A stretch of DNA of 64,000 bases, from the NCBI GenBank assembly GCA_038216465.1, contig JBBQQC010000007.1:1-64000 (forward strand), written 5' to 3'. How positions within the stretch are numbered: position 1 is the first letter of the stretch; each line of letters opens with the position of its first letter. Shown piece after piece: positions 17,919-27,054 of this stretch. The position numbers and the translations under genes are program-made. Source of the stretch: JACCZX01 sp038216465. Lineage in GTDB: Bacteria; Pseudomonadota; Gammaproteobacteria; Burkholderiales; Burkholderiaceae_F. A model generated the notes under the pieces. It searched no databases. It was not told the DNA's origin and saw nothing but the letters and a program-made list of their open reading frames with translations.

Positions 17919-18778
17919 CTTGGCCAGCCCGCGCTCGTCCCGATCAGTGATGCACGCGAGCTCCAGGGTCGCGTTTTCTCCGGTTCGGTAACACCGAACA
18001 CGCTGATCAATCTGGCACCCACCGCTGCAGCGAGGTGTCCGGGACCGCTATCGTTGGCGACGACCAACTGGGCGCCGGCCAACAGCGATGCGAACGTGGC
18101 CACGTTGGATTCGGGCAGCACGGTTGCTGCTGGTAGTACCGTGCGCACCGTCGCCGTCTCGCCCGGCCCGGGCATCGCGACGACGTGCGTTCCCGCGGCG
18201 AGCAACTCGCCGGCGAGCCGTGTGAATCCATCCCATGCCTTGACCTTCCCGCGATGAAGTCCCACCGCAACCGGGCACAACACCACGTACTTCGCGCCCA
18301 CGCCATGGGCAGTGAGCAACTCCTGCGCGTGCTGCCGCGCGGGCGCGTCGATGCGCAGTCGCAGGTCGCGCGGCGCAGCAGGAGCTGAACCGGTCAGCGT
18401 CGCTGCGAGCCGGTAGTAATACTCAACCATGTGATCGCCGGCGTTGACTTCGATCGCATTGCGCAACAGCCATGAGCGGGCGTCGCGCGCATAGCCCGTC
18501 GCCGAAATGCCTGCCAGCTTAAATTCGAGCGCGCTGCCGAACGAGTTAGTCAGCAGCAACCCGGCGTTGCTACCGGCAGCACGAAGCGTGCGAATGCGCG
18601 CGATGCGCGTCGTCGGCAACGGAATCACGGTCCAGGGATAGGCGGCAAAAAGATCTTTCGCCCAATTGCGGCCTGCGAGCGTTAGCGTAAATCCGCTCGC
18701 GGCCAGCAGATCGAGCGCCGGCACCGCCATGCAGGCATCTCCCAAATGGTTCGGCAGGCGAACTGCTAGTACGCTCAC
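17873..18778 (-). CDS. Family 9 glycosyltransferase (heptosyltransferase-like)
   Basis: 301-aa GT-B enzyme of the ADP-heptose:LPS heptosyltransferase family (WaaC/WaaF/WaaQ). The N-terminal VRLPNHLGDACMAVPAL is the GT9 LGD motif; the C-terminal domain has VVANDSGPGHLAAAVGARLISVFG, the ADP-heptose-binding signature (DSGPGH near residue 245). GTG start at 18778. It is slightly shorter than WaaF (about 345 aa). The last 46 nt overlap the end of the opposite-strand GT25-WaaL gene. Probably builds the LPS inner core together with the adjacent enzymes. Confidence 0.9.
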   Translation of the reverse strand: MSVLAVRLPNHLGDACMAVPALDLLAASGFTLTLAGRNWAKDLFAAYPWTVIPLPTTRIARIRTLRAAGSNAGLLLTNSFGSALEFKLAGISATGYARDARSWLLRNAIEVNAGDHMVEYYYRLAATLTGSAPAAPRDLRLRIDAPARQHAQELLTAHGVGAKYVVLCPVAVGLHRGKVKAWDGFTRLAGELLAAGTHVVAMPGPGETATVRTVLPAATVLPESNVATFASLLAGAQLVVANDSGPGHLAAAVGARLISVFGVTEPEKTRPWSSRASLIGTSAGWPSYAAVRAAVDAALRA

Positions 18779-18871
18779 GGCGCGTGCAGACGCCTACTCA
18801 ATCGCTTCGCATACACTAAGCGCGGCCGTCGGACGAAGTAATCGCACAACGGAATTCTGGCACGCGACTGC

Positions 18872-20674
18872 ATGACGAGTTCGCCTTCCCATCCTAGGTT
18901 GCTCGATGACCCGAACTTGCGACGCTTGTTCGCAATGGTGCTCGGCCACAAAAAGGTGCTGGCGTTTGCGTTGCTGGCGACCGCTGTGGCGGCGGCCACC
19001 GATCCGTTGTTGGCGAAGCTAACGGGCGTGCTGACCGACCGCGCGCTTCTTGAGCGCAACTCGAGCAGTTTGATCTGGCTGCCGCTTGCGTTTGTCGGGT
19101 TGTTCGTCGTACGTGGGATAGCGAGCTTTGCCAGTTCCTATCTGCTGAACCGAATCTCGCAATCCGTGCTGATGAACCTGCGCATGACGATGTTCGATCG
19201 AATGCTGCGCTGGCCCGCTGCGACGTTCGAAAAGATGCCTTCGAGCGTCGTGATCTCGAAGTATGTCAACGAGGCCACCAATGCTCTAAACCTGGCCGCC
19301 GAAGTGCTGAGCACCGCGGTGCGTGACTCGCTGATTGTGGTCGGGCTGCTGTTCATGCTGCTTTACTACAACTGGAAGCTGACGCTGGTTGCGCTGGCGA
19401 TTGCGCCGGTGATTGCGTTGATACTGCGCGCATTCAGCCGCCGATTGCGACGGCTGAATATCGAGAACCAGATGATGCTCGGTGAGATGACGCGCTCGTT
19501 GCAGGAAGTTCACGAGGGGCGGAGAGTCGTAAAGATCTATGACGGAGAAAGCTATGAGAACGAGCGGTTCCGTCACATCAACGCCAAGCTGCGCGGGTTC
19601 GCGATGCGAATGCAGGTCGCGTGGTCGGCGGCGACGCCGCTGACGCAGATTGCCGGCGCTCTCGGCGTCGCGATCCTGATGATGGTCGCGCTATGGCAGG
19701 CGCGCGACACGGCGCTGTCCGCCGGCGATTTCGTCACGTTTCTCGCGGCAGCATTGCTGCTGCTGCCTGCTCTGCGCCATTTGTCGGCGCTGAACGGCCC
19801 GCTGGCACGCATGGCTGCCGGCGCGCAGAGCGTGTTCGAAATGATGGATCTGCCAACCGAGTCAGACACTGGTCGCCGATCGATTGAAAAAGCGAGTGGC
19901 AAGGTCGAGTTTCGCCGTGTCTCGTATCGGTATCCAGAGACTCAGTCGGACGCGCTGGTCGACGTCAGCCTTTCCGTGGTGCCCGGCGAAATGATTGCTC
20001 TGGTCGGTCCATCGGGCGGCGGCAAGACGACGCTGATCAACCTGATACCGCGCTTCATCAGCCCGACTGCAGGCGAAATCGTGCTCGATGGTGTTCCGGT
20101 TGACGAGCTGACATTAGAAAGCCTGCGTCGTCAGATTGCGCTGGTATCTCAGGACATCGTGCTTTTCGACGATACGGTGGCGGCTAATATCGCTTACGGT
20201 GGCCAGCGCAGTGCTTCGCCGACGCGTGTGCGTGAAGTGGCCGAGGCGGCGTTTCTTCTGCCGTTGATTGAATCGCTGCCAAAAGGGTTCGAGACGCCGA
20301 TCGGTGAGAGTGCGGTGCGGCTGTCGGGCGGGCAGCGGCAGCGATTGTCGATCGCCCGCGCGCTGCTGAAGGATGCGCCGATTCTGTTGCTCGATGAAGC
20401 GACGTCGGCTCTCGACTCGGAGTCCGAGCGCTACATTCAAACGTCACTCGATAGGCTGATGCAGGGCCGCACCACCTTCGTGGTCGCGCACCGACTGTCG
20501 ACGATCGAGCGCGCTGACCGCATTGTGGTGCTGGAGCACGGGCGCATTGTCGAAATCGGGAGCCATCGTCAGTTGCTGGCGCGGGGCGGCCTGTACGCTC
20601 ACTTGTACGAGATTCAGTTCGCAACGCACACTGCTGAGCCGCACACCGAAGGGCTGTCGGAGCAGATCAAGTGA
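18872..20674 (+). CDS. msbA: MsbA-type lipid A/LPS export ABC transporter
   Basis: 600-aa half-transporter with permease and ATPase fused. Six membrane helices lie between residues 25 and 300, and the nucleotide-binding domain runs from about 340 to 580. It has Walker A GPSGGGKTT, signature RLSGGQRQR, Walker B ILLLDEATSALD and switch VAHRLSTIERAD. Length and sequence fit MsbA, which flips lipid A-core across the inner membrane. Location beside GT9, GT25-WaaL and GT2 genes supports that role over a peptide exporter. ATG 18872. The final four bases overlap the GTG of the AhpD-like gene. Confidence 0.92.
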   Translation: MTSSPSHPRLLDDPNLRRLFAMVLGHKKVLAFALLATAVAAATDPLLAKLTGVLTDRALLERNSSSLIWLPLAFVGLFVVRGIASFASSYLLNRISQSVLMNLRMTMFDRMLRWPAATFEKMPSSVVISKYVNEATNALNLAAEVLSTAVRDSLIVVGLLFMLLYYNWKLTLVALAIAPVIALILRAFSRRLRRLNIENQMMLGEMTRSLQEVHEGRRVVKIYDGESYENERFRHINAKLRGFAMRMQVAWSAATPLTQIAGALGVAILMMVALWQARDTALSAGDFVTFLAAALLLLPALRHLSALNGPLARMAAGAQSVFEMMDLPTESDTGRRSIEKASGKVEFRRVSYRYPETQSDALVDVSLSVVPGEMIALVGPSGGGKTTLINLIPRFISPTAGEIVLDGVPVDELTLESLRRQIALVSQDIVLFDDTVAANIAYGGQRSASPTRVREVAEAAFLLPLIESLPKGFETPIGESAVRLSGGQRQRLSIARALLKDAPILLLDEATSALDSESERYIQTSLDRLMQGRTTFVVAHRLSTIERADRIVVLEHGRIVEIGSHRQLLARGGLYAHLYEIQFATHTAEPHTEGLSEQIK

Positions 20675-21261
20675 CGGGAAAACCCATCAGTCGCTATCCG
20701 GTGCCGTCGATCGACGGTGTGCCCGCGGACTTGCGCGCCCGCATGCTCGAAGTCCAAGAGAAGGCGGGTTTTGTGCCCAATGTGTTCCTGACATTGGCAC
20801 ATCGCCCCGATGAATGCCGAGCGTTCTTCGCATATCACGATGCTCTGATGCTGCGCGATTCGGGGCTGACCAAGGGCGAGAAGGAAATGATCGTCGTCGC
20901 TACCAGCGGCGCCAACGACTGTCTGTACTGCATCGTCGCGCACGGGGCGATCCTGCGCATGTACGAAAAACAAGCCCTGATCGCCGACCAGATCGCGGTC
21001 AACTACCGCAAGGCGGATATCACGCCGCGGCAAAAGGCGATGCTTGCGTTTGCGATGAAAGTCGCGACCGCGTCATCGACAATCGATGAGTCGGACTTCG
21101 AGGGGTTACGCAGGCACGATTTCAGCGACGAAGATATGTGGGACATCGGCGCCATCGCGGCGTTCTTTGCGCTGTCGAATCGAATGGCTAACATGATCGG
21201 CATGCGGCCCAACGATGAGTTCTATCTGCTCGGCCGCTTGCCGCGCGAGAAGAAGAATTAG
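20671..21261 (+). CDS. Peroxidase-related (AhpD/carboxymuconolactone decarboxylase-like) protein
   Basis: 196-aa all-helical CMD-family protein. The redox CxxC with downstream His is present in NDCLYCIVAHGAI (Cys-Leu-Tyr-Cys, near residues 88-91), as in alkylhydroperoxidase AhpD. Overall length and the C-terminal HDFSDEDMWDIGAIAAFFALSNRMAN match the peroxidase-related enzyme subgroup. GTG 20671 overlaps the msbA stop as GTGA, so it is translationally coupled to msbA. A thiol-dependent peroxidase or reductase role is likely; the partner is unknown. Confidence 0.87.
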   Translation: MTGKPISRYPVPSIDGVPADLRARMLEVQEKAGFVPNVFLTLAHRPDECRAFFAYHDALMLRDSGLTKGEKEMIVVATSGANDCLYCIVAHGAILRMYEKQALIADQIAVNYRKADITPRQKAMLAFAMKVATASSTIDESDFEGLRRHDFSDEDMWDIGAIAAFFALSNRMANMIGMRPNDEFYLLGRLPREKKN

Positions 21262-22001
21262 CGCCGTGCCGGTTGGGTTCGATCGCCGAAAATGTAGGAA
21301 GCGATCGACAACTGTCGCCGCAACCATGTCGGAAAACTGCGCGCCAGCGCCACGTGCATCGACGCGCTAACCACCAGCGCGTCGAGCGCGCAGTAGAACG
21401 CGCCTGCTGCCAGCGGCGGATTGGTCGTCACCAGCGGCGTGGCCGGCACGACGCGCGCCCAGCTCCAGTTGCCGAGCCACGTTCCCCACAATTCCAGCGC
21501 AAGTGCAACAACAAACGTGCTTGCATAGAGCCGGCGCTGCCGCGGCATCACGATCGAGGCGCCGGCGAGCACACCGAACAGCAGGATGCCGAGTGTGTCG
21601 ATTCCCGCCAGGGCCGCCGCCAGCGAGTAGGCGCCGGCGCAGCCGATGACCGCAAGCGCCACGCTCTCTGGAACTCTTCGCGCCAGCGACACACCGAGCA
21701 GGAAAAGCATGACATGCCCCGGCGGTACGAACAGCGGGATGTTGCCGAGGCGATACGTATAAAGGCCCCAGACCAGCGACAGGAACATCTCGCCGGTGGT
21801 AGCGATCACGAGGCACGCCAGCATCGCGAAGCGCTCGTCCTGGTTGAAATCGCTCACCAAATAGAACAGCGTCGACCAGATGATCAGGCCGATAACCATT
21901 TGCCCAACAATGTCAGTGTGGACCTCGGCGGCGAGGCCGCCGGCAAGTGTCACCACTATCAGCAGACTTCGGAAGTGGTCGGTGGCGACGCGAGAACTCA
22001 T
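21258..22001 (-). CDS. Polytopic membrane protein of unknown function
   Basis: 247 aa with about seven to eight predicted membrane helices. Conserved-looking elements include FVPPGHVMLFLLGVSLAR (residues 91-108) and the aromatic ELWGTWLGNWSWARVVPATP loop, followed by NPPLAAGAFYCALDALV. The pattern of Trp/Pro-rich loops resembles small enzymatic membrane proteins more than a transporter, but I cannot name a family. ATG 22001. It converges with the AhpD-like gene (4-nt overlap) and lies 14 nt upstream of the rng stop, on the same strand as rng. Confidence 0.75.
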   Translation of the reverse strand: MSSRVATDHFRSLLIVVTLAGGLAAEVHTDIVGQMVIGLIIWSTLFYLVSDFNQDERFAMLACLVIATTGEMFLSLVWGLYTYRLGNIPLFVPPGHVMLFLLGVSLARRVPESVALAVIGCAGAYSLAAALAGIDTLGILLFGVLAGASIVMPRQRRLYASTFVVALALELWGTWLGNWSWARVVPATPLVTTNPPLAAGAFYCALDALVVSASMHVALARSFPTWLRRQLSIASYIFGDRTQPARR

Positions 22002-22015
22002 GTCGAACCCAGACG

Positions 22016-23473
<1,458 letters not shown>

Positions 23474-23512
23474 CAGGAATAACGCTCAGTGCCCGTGCGA
23501 CGATGGTAGCGT

Positions 23513-23531
23513 AGCGGGGCGTTGCCCCGCT
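23513..23531 (-). promoter_or_regulatory. Strong hairpin in the rng leader region
   Basis: Perfect 8-bp inverted repeat AGCGGGGC (23513-23520) and GCCCCGCT (23524-23531) with a 3-nt loop, 40-58 nt upstream of the rng start. If transcribed with rng it would form a stable 5' leader stem. No T-tract on either side, so it is not an obvious intrinsic terminator. Confidence 0.35.
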
Positions 23532-23560
23532 TGATACGGTGCATTGCGCCGGGTTATGCT
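23531..23560 (+). promoter_or_regulatory. Candidate sigma-70 promoter for the MxKDx-repeat gene
   Basis: TTGATA (23531-23536), an 18-nt spacer and TATGCT (23555-23560) give a reasonable -35/-10 pair about 90 nt upstream of the small secreted-protein gene. The -35 overlaps the right arm of the rng leader hairpin. Confidence 0.35.
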
Positions 23561-23652
23561 CGGACCGCACTTAAATGCATCGTGGCTGCGGCCGTGATCC
23601 CGATCACTGGACAACGAGCCGCGACCCTTTTCTAACAAACCAGGAGATGACA

Positions 23653-23907
23653 ATGAAGACCCTTGCCGCCCCACTAGTCCTTGCATGTATGACGCTCGCT
23701 GCAGGCAGCGTCGCAGCGCAGGACGCCATGAAGAAGAGCGACTCGATGGCCAAGAAAGAAGCGACGATGACCATGCAGGAGTGCAAGGATCATATGGCGA
23801 TGGCGAAGAAGGAAGGCATGAAGAAGGACGATGCCATGATGAAGAAGGACGCCATGTGTAAGGACATGATGGACAAGGACAAGATGTCGACCAAGAAAGG
23901 CGGCTAG
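23653..23907 (+). CDS. MxKDx-repeat small secreted protein (Met/Lys-rich)
   Basis: 84 aa with signal peptide (residues 1-22, ending SVAA). The predicted 62-residue mature chain holds 13 Met, 16 Lys, 2 Cys and 1 His, arranged as degenerate MxKDx/MKKDA repeats, e.g. MKKDDAMMKKDAMCKDMM. This matches the penta-MxKDx small-protein family. Met- and Cys-rich periplasmic peptides often bind Cu(I) or other soft metals, but no function is established here. ATG 23653 has CAGGAG at 23641-23646. It lies on the opposite strand to maf and rng, breaking an otherwise co-directional housekeeping block. Confidence 0.85.
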   Translation: MKTLAAPLVLACMTLAAGSVAAQDAMKKSDSMAKKEATMTMQECKDHMAMAKKEGMKKDDAMMKKDAMCKDMMDKDKMSTKKGG

Positions 23908-23925
23908 GCTGCGGGCCGGGACGCT

Positions 23926-23959
23926 CGTTCGAAGCTGACGGCGACGCCGGCTTCGAACG
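23926..23959. terminator. Inverted repeat between the MxKDx gene and maf
   Basis: Perfect 10-bp repeat CGTTCGAAGC (23926-23935) and GCTTCGAACG (23950-23959), 14-nt loop, in the gap between two convergent genes. The location fits a bidirectional terminator, but neither side has a T-run. Confidence 0.4.
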
Positions 23960-23976
23960 TCTGTCCTTCCATTACA

Positions 23977-24588
23977 TCAAAGCACTTTCAGCCCTGCTTG
24001 CGCCAGCAGGCGCGCCGTTTCAAATAACGGCAGCCCCATCACTCCCGAATAGCTTCCTTCGATTCGCTCGATGAATATCGACGCGAGTCCCTGAATGGCG
24101 TAGCCCCCTGCTTTGTCGTACGGTTCCGAGGTGGCGCTATAGCGCTCGACTTCGTCTTCCGCCAGCACGCGCAGCGTCACCTGCGACACCGATGTTGCCG
24201 TCGTCAGTGAGCCTTCCATGGCCAGTGCAACCGCCGTGCGCACTTCGTGCGTGCGCCCGGACAGCCGGCGCAGGAATGCGCGCGCCTGCTCGACGTTAGC
24301 CGGCTTGGCGAGAATATCGCCGTCGACGATCACGGCCGTATCGGCCGACAGCACCGGCCGGTAGAGCATCGACCGCATGCGCAGAACGTCGAGCCCGAAA
24401 GACGCCTTCTCGCGCGCAATGCGCTCGACATAGTCGCCACACGGCTCCCCGGGCTGCGGTGATTCGTCGACGTCGGGCCCGCGCGGGTTCGCCAGCCGCA
24501 GCAGTAACGGGTCAAACTTGATCCCTATCTGTTTTAGCAACTCGCGGCGGCGCGGGCTGCGTGATGCGAGATAAACAGCACCGGGCAT
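23977..24588 (-). CDS. maf: Maf-family nucleoside triphosphate pyrophosphatase
   Basis: 203 aa, standard Maf length. The signature LASRSPRRRELLKQIG is at the N-terminus, and ADTAVIVDGDILAKP near residue 82 supplies the acidic active-site residues. SGRTHEVRTAVAL and AGGYAIQGLASIFIERIEGSYSGVMGLPL complete the family pattern. It hydrolyses dTTP/UTP or modified NTPs (housecleaning). ATG 24588, 12 nt downstream of the rlmH stop, so it is in the nadD-rsfS-rlmH operon. Confidence 0.95.
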   Translation of the reverse strand: MPGAVYLASRSPRRRELLKQIGIKFDPLLLRLANPRGPDVDESPQPGEPCGDYVERIAREKASFGLDVLRMRSMLYRPVLSADTAVIVDGDILAKPANVEQARAFLRRLSGRTHEVRTAVALAMEGSLTTATSVSQVTLRVLAEDEVERYSATSEPYDKAGGYAIQGLASIFIERIEGSYSGVMGLPLFETARLLAQAGLKVL

Positions 24589-24600
24589 CGTGGGGATTCG

Positions 24601-25071
24601 CTAGGCGCGATGGTACGGATGACCAGCCAGAATTGACCACGCGCGGTAGAGCTGTTCGGCCAGTAGTACGCGCGCGAGCGAGTGCGGCAGCGTCATGCTC
24701 GACAGCCGTACGCGCAGGCGAGCGTCGGCTTTGACCGATTCATCGAGGCCGTCGGCGCCGCCGATCGCGATTGCGACTTCTTCCGACGCATCGCGCCATC
24801 GGCGGAGCTGATCAGCCAGTTGTTGCGTGGTCCAGTCTTTGCCGAGCTCGTCCAGAGCGAGCAGCCAAGCGCCCGCCGGCACTGCCGCGCGAATACGCAC
24901 GGCTTCCGCCGCCAACACGCGGGCGAGGGGAAGGGCGCCGCCTCGACTTTCGGCTTTCAACTGCTTCAACTCCACTCTGAAATCGGCGGGAAGACGGGAT
25001 AGATAGTCTTTGACCGCGGCATCGGCCCAATCCGGTTGGCGCTGACCGACCGCGATGATCGTGATTCTCAT
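24601..25071 (-). CDS. rlmH: 23S rRNA (pseudouridine1915-N3)-methyltransferase RlmH
   Basis: 156-aa SPOUT methyltransferase. MRITIIAVGQRQPDW opens the protein; the AdoMet-binding knot includes LLALDELGK and EVAIAIGGADGLDESVKADA. The family C-terminus LSSMTLPHSLARVLLAEQLYRAWSI is followed by HPYHRA, the expected H-Y-H/R end. ATG 25071 follows a GTG at 25074 that I reject because RlmH begins M(K/R)I. Six nt after the rsfS stop. Confidence 0.96.
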   Translation of the reverse strand: MRITIIAVGQRQPDWADAAVKDYLSRLPADFRVELKQLKAESRGGALPLARVLAAEAVRIRAAVPAGAWLLALDELGKDWTTQQLADQLRRWRDASEEVAIAIGGADGLDESVKADARLRVRLSSMTLPHSLARVLLAEQLYRAWSILAGHPYHRA

Positions 25072-25077
25072 CACGAG

Positions 25078-25473
25078 CTACGTCTTGGCCGCTCGTTTCG
25101 CCTTGCCTGACGACTTTTTCGTCGCTATCGCGGCGGACTTGAGGCGCACCGGCTTGCCACCCCATAATTCTTCCAAGTTGTAGTAGGCGCGATAGGCCGG
25201 TTGCATGATGTGGACGATCACCTCGTTGCAGTCGACCAGCACCCACTCGCCCGCATCCGCGCCTTCGACACTGACGATATCGCCGCCGGCTTCCTTGACC
25301 TTCTCAACTACGGACGACGCCAGCGCGCGGGTCTGCCGGTTGGACGTGCCGCTGGCGATGACGACCCGCTCAAACAAGTCCGATAGCTCGGCGGTGTTGA
25401 AAACTTCGATGTGTTGAGCCTTGACGTCTTCGAGTGCGTCGACGACCAGGCGCTGCAGTTTTCTGATTTCCAA
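25078..25473 (-). CDS. rsfS: Ribosome silencing factor RsfS
   Basis: 131 aa. LEIRKLQRLVVDALEDVKAQHIEVFNT is the typical opening, then FERVVIASGTSNRQTRALASSVVEKVKEAG and GEWVLVDCNEVIVHIMQ. It binds L14 (uL14) and blocks subunit joining under starvation. The only plausible start giving family length is TTG 25473, 1 nt after the nadD stop, with weak GGA upstream; the longer frame would run inside nadD. The C-terminal tail (ATKKSSGKAKRAAKT) is a basic extension common in Betaproteobacteria. Confidence 0.94.
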   Translation of the reverse strand: MEIRKLQRLVVDALEDVKAQHIEVFNTAELSDLFERVVIASGTSNRQTRALASSVVEKVKEAGGDIVSVEGADAGEWVLVDCNEVIVHIMQPAYRAYYNLEELWGGKPVRLKSAAIATKKSSGKAKRAAKT

Positions 25474-25474
25474 A

Positions 25475-26140
25475 CTAGTTCCGATACAGGTGACGCGATT
25501 GAATATAGTCGAGCACGACCGCTGGGACCATCGCGGACAGGCGCTGCGCCTTTTTGGTGGATTCGGGTTGGCTGAGCAAGCGCCGAACCTCGGTGGCTGA
25601 GGCATCGACCGGCGTCATTGCGAATTCGACGATGCTGCCACCGGTAGGCGACACGAGCGACGCGGCGTCACCCCGACGCGCGCCGATCAGGGCCTGCAGT
25701 TGCCTGCCTTGCGACGAGGATCCCGCGCGCAGCGCAACCGCGATATGTGCGAGCTCGACGACTTTCTGCCAGTCGCGCCAGGTGTCGAAGCGAGCGAATT
25801 GATCCGCGCCCATGATCAGCACGAGCGGATTCTCGGGCAACACCAAACGCAGCTCACGCAGCGTGTCGATCGTGTAGGTGGTTCCCCCGCGCGCGATCTC
25901 GTGCATATCGAGCGTCAGGCGCGGCTCGCCGGCGATCGCCAGCTGAACCATGTGCGCACGATGCTCGGCCGACGTCATCGGTCCTTTTTGCCACGGCTGC
26001 GCCGCCGGAATGAGACGTACCTCGTCCACCGGGAGCTGCTTGAGCGCGTCGCGCGCCAGTTGTAGATGACCGTTGTGAATCGGGTCGAAGCTGCCGCCAA
26101 GCAGCCCGATCGCCGCATTTGCCACACGGGTCAGACCCAT
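25475..26140 (-). CDS. nadD: Nicotinate-nucleotide adenylyltransferase
   Basis: 221 aa; converts nicotinate mononucleotide and ATP to deamido-NAD. The nucleotidyltransferase motif GLLGGSFDPIHNGHLQLA (G-x-F-D-P-x-H-x-G-H) is at the N-terminus. LIMGADQFARFDTWRDW and the C-terminal ISxTxxR equivalent (VDASATEVRRLL) are present. I start at ATG 26140, which overlaps the hemF end by 10 nt; a longer reading frame would extend into hemF, and GTG 26125 is an alternative. Confidence 0.95.
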   Translation of the reverse strand: MGLTRVANAAIGLLGGSFDPIHNGHLQLARDALKQLPVDEVRLIPAAQPWQKGPMTSAEHRAHMVQLAIAGEPRLTLDMHEIARGGTTYTIDTLRELRLVLPENPLVLIMGADQFARFDTWRDWQKVVELAHIAVALRAGSSSQGRQLQALIGARRGDAASLVSPTGGSIVEFAMTPVDASATEVRRLLSQPESTKKAQRLSAMVPAVVLDYIQSRHLYRN

Positions 26141-27054
26141 TCGCGCGGGCGCAGAAAGTCTGAATACAGGCGCGCTTCGGGCGAGCCCGGCTCCGGATGC
26201 CAATCGTATTTCCAGTGCACGATCGGCGGCAGCGACATCAAGATCGATTCGGTGCGGCCCCCCGACTGCAGGCCGAACAGCGTGCCGCGATCGAACACCA
26301 GATTGAACTCGACATAACGGCCGCGCCGGTACGCCTGGAATTCGCGCTCTCGATCGCCGTACGGCGCGTCACGGCGGCGCTGCACGATCGGCACATACGC
26401 GTCGAGAAACGCGTCGCCGACCGCGCGCTGCATTGCAAAGCTCTGCGCAAAGCCAAGCTCGTGAAAGTCGTCGAAGAACACGCCGCCGATGCCGCGTGGC
26501 TCGTCGCGGTGTTTTAGATAAAAGTATTCATCGCACCACTTCTTGAAGCGCGGATATTTGTCAGCACCGAATGGGCCGAGCGCGCGCTTGCATGTGGCGT
26601 GAAAATGGTGCGCATCATCGTCATATCCGTAGTACGGCGTCAGGTCGGTGCCGCCGCCGAACCAGTAGATGTCGGGCTGATCCTTCGCTTTCGCGATGAA
26701 GAACCGGACATTCATATGCACCGTCGGCACGTGCGGGTTGCGCGGATGGAATACCAGCGAGACGCCGAGCGCTTCGAAGCTGCGGCCGACGAGTTCGGGG
26801 CGCTGCGTGCTCGCCGACGGCGGCAAAGACTTGCCGATCACGTGCGAGAAGCCGACCCCCCCGCGCTCGAGCAAGTTGCCGTTCTCGAGGATGCGCGTCA
26901 GTCCGCCGCCGCCGAGCTGCGCATCGGCGGGCTTTTCCCAAACATCATGTCCGAACGGCTTGCCGTCGAGTTGCTCGAGCGCATCGACGATGCGTTGCTG
27001 CAAAGCGAGCAGATACTCGCGAACGCTCTGGCTGTCGATGAATTCGGCGGTCAC
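26131..27054 (-). CDS. hemF: Oxygen-dependent coproporphyrinogen III oxidase
   Basis: 307 aa; converts coproporphyrinogen III to protoporphyrinogen IX in haem synthesis, using O2. Conserved segments include RGGVGFSHVIGKSLPPSA, HPRNPHVPTVHMNVRFF, WFGGGTDLTPYYGYDDDA, and YFYLKHRDEPRGIGGVFFD. The C-terminal SLPPIVHWKYDWHPEPGSPEARL is the dimer/active-site end. GTG 27054 overlaps the upstream peptidase stop as GTGA. An oxygen-dependent enzyme indicates aerobic haem synthesis. Confidence 0.97.
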   Translation of the reverse strand: MTAEFIDSQSVREYLLALQQRIVDALEQLDGKPFGHDVWEKPADAQLGGGGLTRILENGNLLERGGVGFSHVIGKSLPPSASTQRPELVGRSFEALGVSLVFHPRNPHVPTVHMNVRFFIAKAKDQPDIYWFGGGTDLTPYYGYDDDAHHFHATCKRALGPFGADKYPRFKKWCDEYFYLKHRDEPRGIGGVFFDDFHELGFAQSFAMQRAVGDAFLDAYVPIVQRRRDAPYGDREREFQAYRRGRYVEFNLVFDRGTLFGLQSGGRTESILMSLPPIVHWKYDWHPEPGSPEARLYSDFLRPREWV

